Shown here piece after piece: positions 5,718 through 11,311 of a DNA stretch of 11,311 nucleotides. Source of the DNA: Comamonadaceae bacterium (GTDB lineage: Bacteria; Pseudomonadota; Gammaproteobacteria; Burkholderiales; Burkholderiaceae_C); assembly GCA_947374505.1 (NCBI GenBank), contig CANCCE010000080.1, positions 1 to 11,311 of the forward strand. The letters run 5' to 3'. Each line of letters begins with the position of its first letter. Position 1 is the stretch's first letter. The notes beneath the pieces were generated by a model. The model searched no databases, was not told the origin of the DNA, and worked only from the letters and a program-made list of their open reading frames with translations. The position numbers and the translations under genes are program-made.

Positions 5718-6704
5718 TTAGTCTGCGAACTTGCCCGCTGCCTCAATCAGCGGCTTGAGCTTGGCGGTTTCAGACGCCACGAACGCCTTGTGAGCGGCGG
5801 GCTCGACGCGCTTGTCGGTCACCACCACGGCACCCAAACCTTCTTGCTTCTTGATGAAGTCAGGGTCTTTCAAGGCCATCTTCAGTGCATTGTTGAGCTG
5901 GGTCAGAACTGCCGGTGGCGTGCCTTTGGGGGCGTACAGACCGTGCCAGATCGTCAGCTCAAAGCCCTTCATGCCCAGTTCTTGCAGGCTCGGGTAGTTT
6001 TTCAGAAGCTTGTTATCGGACAACGATTTGGCAGTGGTCACCGCGAAGGCTTTGACTCGGCCTGCTTCAATCTGGCTGGTGGTGTTGGTGGTCTGGTCGC
6101 ACATGATGTCAACTTGGCCGCCGACCAATGCATTCATGGCCGGTGCCGTACCGCTGAAAGGAATGGTCGTCATGGCCTCGCTGGCTTGCAAACGCGACTG
6201 CCACATCAGGCCGCACAGGTGCGAAGCCGATCCCAGACCCGCGTGGGCGATATTCAATTTTCCTGCGTTGGACTTGATGTAATTCTCAAAGTCGCGGTAG
6301 TTGTTGGCAGCCAATTGCGGCTTGCCAATCAGCGTCATTGGCACTTCATTGATCATGCCAAGGTACTCGAAGTCGTCAGCGACTTTGAAGGAGAGTTTGC
6401 GGTACAGGCCGGGGGCAGAAGCCATGCCGATGTGGTGCAGCAGCAGGGTATGGCCGTCCGGAACGGCCCGGGCGACCTTGGCCATGCCAATCGTACCGCC
6501 GGCACCGTTGACGTTTTCGACCACGAAATTTGCACTGCCGCCCATGGATTTACGCATGGCTTCAGCCAAGTCGCGGGCGACGCGGTCGGTGGGGCCACCC
6601 GCCGCGAAAGGAACGACGAAAGTGATCGGCTTAGAGCCGGGAAAAGTTTGCGCTTGAGCAAAGATGGCGGCAGTAGCCAGCGCCAGTACGAACAACTTTT
6701 TCAT
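5718..6704 (-). CDS. Bug/TctC-family periplasmic solute receptor (upstream copy)
   Basis: This second predicted periplasmic receptor of the tripartite tricarboxylate type has 328 residues, the usual family length. A short Sec signal (MKKLFVLALATAAIFAQAQ) is followed by the mature start near TFPGSKP. Family motifs are [19 protein letters not shown] (26-44), VENVNGAGGTIGMAKVARA (62-80), a PDGHTLLL block (82-89), FSGTAPAMNALVGGQVDIM (183-201), VKAFAVTTAKSL (217-228) and GLYAPKGTPPAV (255-266). It differs clearly from the neighbouring receptor (ENVNGAGG against ENRGGAGG), so the two are not a recent duplication. TAAGAGG precedes the ATG at 6704. It starts 90 bases after the ligase stop with no terminator between, so it could be read from the transporter operon as well as from a local promoter. 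No TctA/TctB genes are nearby. Confidence 0.92.
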   Translation of the reverse strand: MKKLFVLALATAAIFAQAQTFPGSKPITFVVPFAAGGPTDRVARDLAEAMRKSMGGSANFVVENVNGAGGTIGMAKVARAVPDGHTLLLHHIGMASAPGLYRKLSFKVADDFEYLGMINEVPMTLIGKPQLAANNYRDFENYIKSNAGKLNIAHAGLGSASHLCGLMWQSRLQASEAMTTIPFSGTAPAMNALVGGQVDIMCDQTTNTTSQIEAGRVKAFAVTTAKSLSDNKLLKNYPSLQELGMKGFELTIWHGLYAPKGTPPAVLTQLNNALKMALKDPDFIKKQEGLGAVVVTDKRVEPAAHKAFVASETAKLKPLIEAAGKFAD

Positions 6705-6753
6705 TTGAAATACCTCTTAAATTGAGGCGTTATTCTAGGGCTTCGGTTGAAAC

Positions 6754-6763
6754 TTCCCGGGAA
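6754..6763. promoter_or_regulatory. TTCCCGGGAA palindrome upstream of a Bug gene
   Basis: This perfect 10-base palindrome lies in the 90-base spacer between the ligase stop and the receptor start, 50 bases upstream of that ATG. TAGAAT on the - strand (6737-6732) could be a -10 box just downstream, with no matching -35. The palindrome could be an operator half-site pair. Support is positional only. Confidence 0.25.
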
Positions 6764-6794
6764 AATACACCGGATTGTCAAGTTGAATGAGGTG

Positions 6795-8042
6795 TTACTG
6801 GTAGCTTCGCGCATCCTGAATCACCACGCCGTCATTCGGCAAGCTGCCGGGGCTGAGCATGTCGACATCGCCGCGCAACTTGGTCACATCACGAATGGCC
6901 TCGCCTATGCGCGACGCCAATCCGTCCGGCTTCGCCGAGATTTCAACTTTGAGCGTCATCGCATCGTTCGCCATTTCGCCAGTCACCACCAACCGCGCTT
7001 TGAGCACTTCAGGAAAGCGTTTGACGATCTCGGCAACTTGTGCCGGATGTACAAACATGCCGCGAATCTTGGTGGTTTGGTCCGCGCGACCCATCCAGCC
7101 TTTGAGGCGTGTGTTGCTACGACCCGTCGGGCACAAACCTGGCAGAACAGCTGATAAATCGCCAGTACCAAAACGGATCAAGGGGTAATCGGGGTTGAGC
7201 GTTGTCACCACCAATTCGCCGACTTCGCCGTCGGGCACCGGGTCGCCCGTGCCAGGTCGCACGATCTCGACGATCACACCTTCGTCCAGCACCAAGCCTT
7301 GGCGTGCTTCAGTCTCGTACGCGATCAGACCGAGGTCGGCGGTGGCGTAGCACTGGTAACCGGCAATCCCGTTGCCGGCCAACCAGTCGCGAAGCGACGG
7401 CGGAAAGGCTTCGCCTGAAACCAGTGCGCGTTTAAAACTCGAGATGTCTGAACCACTTGCCAGCGCTTTTTCAATCAATATGCGTAGGAAGCTGGGTGTG
7501 CCAACGTAAGCCTCAGGCCGAAGGTCGGCGATGGCCGCGAGTTGTTGCTCGGTTTGGCCCGTGCCGGCGGGAAACACCGTGCAGCCAACAGCAAGAGCAC
7601 CGGATTCCATCATGTAGGCGCCTGGGGTCATGTGATAACTAAATGCGTTGTGCGCCAGATCCCCCTCTCGAAAGCCTGCGGCAAAAAGGGCGCGGCCGAC
7701 CCGCCAGTAATCGGGTCTGGCCACATCAGGTTCGTAGATCGGACCGGGTGATGCAAAAATGCGCGTCATTCTGCGCCCTCGCAACACGGCGGCAAAGCCG
7801 CCAAATGAATCCGCTGGGCGAGTCGCCTTTTGTCGTTCCAGTAGCTCGTGTTTGCGCGTAACGGGTAACGTTGCCAAGGTTGTTCTTGAATTGATTCGGG
7901 ATGGGTCGATACCGGCAAACATTTGTTGGGCGGCGGGGCTGTGCTGCCGTGCGTGAGCAACCACGCTAGACAGGGAGGCCATTTGTGAGGCTTCCCGCAG
8001 GGCGGGGTCGCGGCATTCCAAGGTGTCGAAATAGTCAGTCAT
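6795..8042 (-). CDS. PaaK-like AMP-dependent acyl-CoA ligase, atypical P-loop
   Basis: This 415-residue protein is an adenylate-forming enzyme most like the phenylacetate-CoA ligase branch; such enzymes make an acyl-AMP and then an acyl-CoA in the cytoplasm. Visible parts are the P-loop position with RIFASPGPIYEPD (94-106) in place of the usual S-S/T-G-T-T-G, YHMTPGAYMMESGA (136-149), LVSGEAFPPSLRDWL (207-221), the nucleotide-contact block YQCYATADLGLIAYE (229-243), PLIRFGTGDL (287-296, the TGD motif) and GRADQTTKIRGMFVHPAQV (318-336, hinge and C-terminal domain). Near the end PGSLPNDGVVIQD (398-410) has Val405 where a catalytic Lys is expected. The start ATG 8042 is chosen because an upstream extension would overlap the preceding ATPase gene; TGAGG lies just ahead and the spacing is 10 bases. 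Operon context suggests it activates the imported solute; its substrate is unknown. Confidence 0.82.
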   Translation of the reverse strand: MTDYFDTLECRDPALREASQMASLSSVVAHARQHSPAAQQMFAGIDPSRINSRTTLATLPVTRKHELLERQKATRPADSFGGFAAVLRGRRMTRIFASPGPIYEPDVARPDYWRVGRALFAAGFREGDLAHNAFSYHMTPGAYMMESGALAVGCTVFPAGTGQTEQQLAAIADLRPEAYVGTPSFLRILIEKALASGSDISSFKRALVSGEAFPPSLRDWLAGNGIAGYQCYATADLGLIAYETEARQGLVLDEGVIVEIVRPGTGDPVPDGEVGELVVTTLNPDYPLIRFGTGDLSAVLPGLCPTGRSNTRLKGWMGRADQTTKIRGMFVHPAQVAEIVKRFPEVLKARLVVTGEMANDAMTLKVEISAKPDGLASRIGEAIRDVTKLRGDVDMLSPGSLPNDGVVIQDARSYQ

Positions 8043-8052
8043 GGTGTGTGCC

Positions 8053-8862
8053 TCAGGCCAACCAGCGCTTGCGCCGCTTGTAGCTTTTAACGTCTTTGAA
8101 ACTCTTGCGTTCCCCGCCACCGACGCCCAGGTAAAACTCCTTGACGTCTTCGTTGCTGGCCAAATCGCTGGCCACGCCATCCATCACCACCCGGCCGCTT
8201 TCCATGATGTAACCGTAGTCCGCGTATTGCAACGCCATGTGGGTGTTCTGTTCGGCCAGTAAGAAGGTGACTTTTTCTTTTTCATTCAGGTCTTTGACGA
8301 TGTTAAAAACTTCCTCAACGATCTGCGGTGCCAGTCCCATCGACGGTTCGTCAAGCAGCACCATGTTGGGGTTGGCCATCAAGGCGCGGCCAATGGCGCA
8401 CATTTGTTGCTCGCCACCTGAGGTGTAAGCGGCCTGCGATGTGCGGCGTGTTTTCAAGCGGGGAAAGTAGTTGTAAACCTTCTCCAGATTGGCCGCTACT
8501 TCGGCCTTGTCTTTGCGGGTGTAAGCACCGGTCAGCAGATTTTCTTCAATGCTCAGGTGTGCAAAGCAGTGGCGTCCCTCCATCACTTGCACCACACCGC
8601 GTTGCACTAAATCAGAGGGCGAGAGATTTTCAATGCGCTCGCCGCGCAACTCTATCGAACCTTTGGTGACTTCACCGCGTTCACCCTTGAGCAGGTTGGA
8701 GATGGCCCGTAGCGTGGTCGTCTTACCTGCGCCATTGCCGCCCAAAATCGCTACAATTTTTCCATCAGGCACCTGCAACGAGACGCCTTTCAGCACCAAA
8801 ATCACATGGTTGTAGATGACCTCAATGCCATTGACATTGAGAACGATAGTTGAATCATGCAT
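8053..8862 (-). CDS. Branched-chain-amino-acid-type ABC transporter ATPase (LivF-like)
   Basis: This is one of the two cytoplasmic ATPases expected to power a Liv/HAAT-type importer. It has 269 residues from ATG 8862. An in-frame TTG at 8880 would add six residues but has no ribosome binding site, while the ATG has GGAA about ten bases upstream. Walker A is GGNGAGKT (41-48), the ABC signature is TSGGEQQ (147-153, Thr for the usual Leu), and Walker B is MVLLDEPS (167-174). The LAEQN switch block (202-206) and MGLAPQIVEEVF are LivF-like. A basic tail (ERKSFKDVKSYKRRKRWLA, 251-269) makes it longer than ordinary LivF. It lies between the binding protein and the ligase. The partner LivG-type ATPase and LivH permease are presumably beyond the right edge. 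Confidence 0.93.
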   Translation of the reverse strand: MHDSTIVLNVNGIEVIYNHVILVLKGVSLQVPDGKIVAILGGNGAGKTTTLRAISNLLKGERGEVTKGSIELRGERIENLSPSDLVQRGVVQVMEGRHCFAHLSIEENLLTGAYTRKDKAEVAANLEKVYNYFPRLKTRRTSQAAYTSGGEQQMCAIGRALMANPNMVLLDEPSMGLAPQIVEEVFNIVKDLNEKEKVTFLLAEQNTHMALQYADYGYIMESGRVVMDGVASDLASNEDVKEFYLGVGGGERKSFKDVKSYKRRKRWLA

Positions 8863-8907
8863 GGGCTGAATTCCGATCAAGCAGATAAATAAGGCGGCTC
8901 AGGTTGA

Positions 8908-8929
8908 GCTGGCATTTTCAGGCGCCAGC
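8908..8929 (-). repeat. Intercistronic hairpin between binding protein and ATPase genes
   Basis: GCTGGC (8908-8913) and GCCAGC (8924-8929) form a perfect 6-bp stem around a 10-base loop, 12 bases after the binding-protein stop. No T-run follows in the reading direction. Such hairpins behind binding-protein genes often protect the upstream mRNA and keep the receptor in excess over the membrane parts. That role is inferred from position. Confidence 0.45.
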
Positions 8930-8941
8930 CCAAACTTGACA

Positions 8942-10267
8942 TCAAGATTGGCAGTCAGCCGGTGGGCGGCGTGTCATTTTCTTGTCGGCCAGATACTTGT
9001 CTGCGCCCGACTTGACCATGGGCTTGAGAATCTGCTCATCCGCTTGGATAAAGTCAGAGCTGAAGGCCCATTTTTTCCCGTCCCAAGTTTGGATCCGTGC
9101 CCAGCTCGAGCCCATGTGGTCAGCGCAGGAGGTTGAGAGGGGCCGCATGATGCCGGAAAAGCCCAGGGCGTCCAGACGCTTCTGGTCCAGCGCCAAGTTT
9201 TCCATGCCCCAGCGAACTTGCTCACCGGTCATGACCTTGCCTTTTCCGAAGCGTTCTTGAGCGCGGCGCACGGCTTCGATGCTGAGCATCTGAATGATCA
9301 CGCCACGGGTGTAAAGAACCTGGCCGACTTCATCTTTGGGGCCTGTCCCGTTGCCTTTCGCGTGAACATATTTCAAGATGTCCTGAATCACCTTGGGCTC
9401 TGTACCCGAGGTGTTCAGAGCCAGCGCGTTGTAGCCCTTGGCACCTTCGCCAACGTCCTTGACATCGGGCTCAGCGCCCGCCCACCAGACGCCATACATT
9501 TTTTCACGCGGATAGCCTGTGGCCTGAGCTTCCTTCAGTGCAGTTGAGTTCATGACCCCCCAACCCCACAGCAAGACGAAGTCGGGACGACTCTGTCGCA
9601 CTTGCAGCCACGCTGATTTCTGGTCGACGCCTGGTGCCGTGACGGGAATCATCTGCAGATCAAAGCCGTGCATCTTGGCGCGTTCTTGCAGCAGTGGAAT
9701 AGGCTCTTTGCCAAATGGCGAGTCATGGTAGACCAGCGTGATTTTCTTGCCCTTGAGTTTGTCCAGGCCGCCTTCTTTTTTGCCAATGTGCTGTATCAGA
9801 ATGTCGGCGCCGGTCCAGTAGCTGCCCATCAGGGGAAAATTCCACTTGAAGGCTTGTCCGTCCTGCGAGACCGACAGACCATAGCCAAGGGTAATGAGGG
9901 GAATTTTGTCGGTCGTGACTTTTTCAGTTAAGGCAAAAGTGATGCCAGTGGCCTGGGGGTCGAACACCGCTACACCAGGTCGGCTCTTCAGGCGTTCATA
10001 GCACTCCACACCGCGGTCGGTGGCATAACCTGTTTCGCACTCTTCATATGTCAGCTTCACGCTGTTCACGCCGCCATCACGGGCATTGATCAGCTTGAGA
10101 TAGTCTTGTTTGCCATTGGCCCATGGCACGCCATTGGGCGCATAGGGTCCTGTCCGGTAGGACAGCAACGGAAAGAACTGTTCTTTGGTTTGCGCGGCCA
10201 CGTTGGTGACAACTGAGGCGCTGACCGCGAGTGTCGCGAGCGCCAACATTAATTTACCTGATCTCAT
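8942..10267 (-). CDS. ABC transporter periplasmic substrate-binding protein (Liv/HAAT type)
   Basis: This is a periplasmic type I binding protein (Peripla_BP_6-like) that would deliver a solute to the Liv-type permease. It has 441 residues from ATG 10267, chosen because AAAGGAGA lies just upstream and a Sec signal begins here (MRSGKLMLALATLAVSASVV, cleavage near NVAAQ, 22-26). A longer frame to 10321 has no such support. The mature start TKEQFFPLLSYRTGPYAPNG and the KLTYEECETGYATDRGVECYERLK block resemble binding proteins encoded with acyl-CoA ligases in Betaproteobacteria, rather than classical LivJ/LivK. This judgement is from memory. Four Cys lie in the mature protein, two close together (EECETGYATDRGVEC). 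The ligand cannot be read from sequence; an aromatic or other carboxylic acid is the working guess. Confidence 0.9.
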   Translation of the reverse strand: MRSGKLMLALATLAVSASVVTNVAAQTKEQFFPLLSYRTGPYAPNGVPWANGKQDYLKLINARDGGVNSVKLTYEECETGYATDRGVECYERLKSRPGVAVFDPQATGITFALTEKVTTDKIPLITLGYGLSVSQDGQAFKWNFPLMGSYWTGADILIQHIGKKEGGLDKLKGKKITLVYHDSPFGKEPIPLLQERAKMHGFDLQMIPVTAPGVDQKSAWLQVRQSRPDFVLLWGWGVMNSTALKEAQATGYPREKMYGVWWAGAEPDVKDVGEGAKGYNALALNTSGTEPKVIQDILKYVHAKGNGTGPKDEVGQVLYTRGVIIQMLSIEAVRRAQERFGKGKVMTGEQVRWGMENLALDQKRLDALGFSGIMRPLSTSCADHMGSSWARIQTWDGKKWAFSSDFIQADEQILKPMVKSGADKYLADKKMTRRPPADCQS

Positions 10268-10330
10268 CTTTGTCTCCTTTAGAAATTTAAAAATTACTTG
10301 AGAAATAACACCCGCCAACACCCATGAAAC

Positions 10331-11311
10331 TCAATGTGGGAAAGGCCACAGACGCAGTTTTTGTTTGCCCATCGACCACAATTTGGCCAAACCGTGCGGT
10401 TCCACAATCAGAAACCAAACGATCAGGCCACCAAAAATCATCAACTCTGCATGCGACACACCGGCGGTCGAAATTTCGATGCCAAACAAGCCGACACAAA
10501 AGGGTAAAAACTGATTCAATGCAATCGGCAACAGCACAATAAAAGCCGCACCAAAAAAGCTGCCCATGATGGAGCCGAGACCGCCGATGATCACCATGAA
10601 GAGCAAGCGAAAAGATTGGTCGGACGAGAAGGCCGCGGGTTCCCACGCGCCCAGGTAGATGAAGGCCCACAACCCGCCGGCGACACCGATGATGAAGGAG
10701 CTGACCGCAAAGGCGCTGAGCTTGGCGTACATCGGGCGAATGCCGATGACGGCGGCGGCAACGTCCATGTCGCGGATCGCCATCCACTCGCGGCCGATGG
10801 CGCCGCGCACTAAGTTTTTGGCCATCACGCCGATGACGAGCAGTAGCGTCAGGCACAGCAGATAACGACTGACAGCACTTTCAATCGGCAGGCCAAAAAC
10901 TTGAAGATTTGACACCGAGACTGAGCCGGATGGCGCGTCCAGCGTGAACCATCTGATGCGCAGAAACATCCAGTCACTGAAGAACTGGGCGGCGAGCGTC
11001 GCCACTGCCAAATACAAGCCCTTGACGCGCAAGCTGGGCAAACCAAACAGGATGCCAAAACCTGTGGCACACAAGCCGCCCAGAATCAAGGCGGGAATCA
11101 GCGGCATGCCAGGAATTCGCTCGAAGATGTTGTACGCGCTATAAGCACCGACGGCCATGAAGGCGCCTGAACCGAGCGAGATCTGGCCGCAGTAACCGAC
11201 CAAAATATTCACACCCAGCGCGGCCAAGGACATGATGACAAAAGGAATCAAAATAGCGCGGAAAAAGTAGTCGCTGGCCAGCATTGGCACCGCTATAAAT
11301 GCGACTAACAG
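10331..11311 (-). CDS. Branched-chain-amino-acid-type ABC permease (LivM-like), 5' end outside window
   Basis: This is an inner-membrane permease subunit of the Liv/HAAT importer. The frame stays open to the right edge (LLVAFIAVPMLASDY at the visible beginning), so the GTG and ATG codons near 11290 are internal and the gene is 5'-partial; 326 residues are visible. Several hydrophobic membrane segments alternate with short loops. Family marks are ALGVNILVGYCGQISLGSGA, the DAPSGSVSV loop, the cytoplasmic coupling loop GREWMAIRDMDVAAAVIGI (visible residues 173-191, contacting the ATPase), and FMVIIGGLGSIMGSFFGAAF. The C-terminus is basic (SMGKQKLRLWPFPH). It ends 63 bases before the binding-protein gene; that spacer is AT-rich and holds the strong AAAGGAGA site. 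A LivH-type partner is expected upstream, outside the window. Confidence 0.93.
   Translation of the reverse strand: MLVAFIAVPMLASDYFFRAILIPFVIMSLAALGVNILVGYCGQISLGSGAFMAVGAYSAYNIFERIPGMPLIPALILGGLCATGFGILFGLPSLRVKGLYLAVATLAAQFFSDWMFLRIRWFTLDAPSGSVSVSNLQVFGLPIESAVSRYLLCLTLLLVIGVMAKNLVRGAIGREWMAIRDMDVAAAVIGIRPMYAKLSAFAVSSFIIGVAGGLWAFIYLGAWEPAAFSSDQSFRLLFMVIIGGLGSIMGSFFGAAFIVLLPIALNQFLPFCVGLFGIEISTAGVSHAELMIFGGLIVWFLIVEPHGLAKLWSMGKQKLRLWPFPH

Noticed and set aside
5565..6725. A 386-codon open frame on the + strand, antisense to the upstream Bug receptor gene
   Set aside because: It mirrors the receptor gene, has no recognisable domain and no ribosome binding site. It crosses the receptor's terminator, and its composition is typical of the complement of a GC-biased gene.
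6776..6781. Perfect TTGACA (- strand) upstream of a Bug gene as a -35 box
   Set aside because: The hexamer 17 bases downstream is GGGAAG; the nearest -10-like TAGAAT is 38 bases away.
8043..8180. N-terminal extension of the ligase frame to 8180
   Set aside because: It would overlap the ATPase gene end by over 120 bases. The ATG at 8042 lies ten bases after the ATPase stop, has TGAGG ahead of it, and is followed by family-like sequence.
10268..10321. N-terminal extension of the binding-protein frame to 10321
   Set aside because: It would put 18 residues before a clear signal peptide, and the strong AAAGGAGA site lies within the extension, directly ahead of ATG 10267.
10287..10856. A 189-codon open frame on the - strand within the LivM-like gene
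   Set aside because: It lies in another frame of a clear permease gene; its Arg/His-rich product has no family resemblance.

Overview
The window looks like a chromosomal segment of a betaproteobacterium, most likely Burkholderiales/Comamonadaceae (Rhodoferax, Polaromonas or Limnohabitans type). The reasons are the S4, RpoA and L17 sequences, the presence of a DUF1840 protein, two Bug/TctC-type solute receptors, and a Liv-type ABC transporter encoded with a PaaK-like ligase. The genus is an inference from sequence character; no search was run.

Region 1 (1-2437, + strand) is the distal end of the ribosomal alpha operon: rpsD (S4), rpoA (RNA polymerase alpha) and rplQ (L17), followed 20 bases later by an initiator tRNA-fMet and a strong intrinsic terminator. 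The spacers before rpsD, between rpsD and rpoA, and between rpoA and rplQ each contain inverted repeats.

Region 2 (2438-4355) holds small accessory genes. There is a 94-residue Crp-type HTH fragment without a sensor domain, whose stop codon sits where a Tyr is expected. An isoleucine-dioxygenase-like 2OG-Fe oxygenase (- strand) diverges from a DUF1840 gene (+ strand). A small His/Trp-rich lipoprotein (- strand) converges on the DUF1840 gene across a 7-bp hairpin.

Region 3 (4356-6704, - strand) carries two orphan Bug/TctC receptor genes. The upstream one (5718-6704) ends in a textbook terminator. The downstream one (4521-5552) ends near a bulged hairpin followed by a T-rich run. A perfect 16-bp hairpin with a 3-base loop lies in the leader of the lipoprotein gene.

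Region 4 (6795-11311, - strand) is a transport operon read from the right edge inward: livM-type permease (5' end outside the window), periplasmic binding protein, livF-type ATPase, then a PaaK-like AMP-dependent ligase starting 10 bases after the ATPase stop. The layout suggests uptake of a small carboxylic, perhaps aromatic, acid coupled to CoA activation. The ligase lacks the usual Ser/Thr/Gly-rich P-loop and appears to lack the C-terminal catalytic Lys, so its chemistry is open. The two Bug receptors downstream on the same strand may serve related substrates.

No CRISPR array, insertion sequence, phage gene or complete defence system was seen. The best candidates for something undescribed are the transporter/atypical ligase/receptor set, the 16-bp leader hairpin and the HTH-only regulator remnant.
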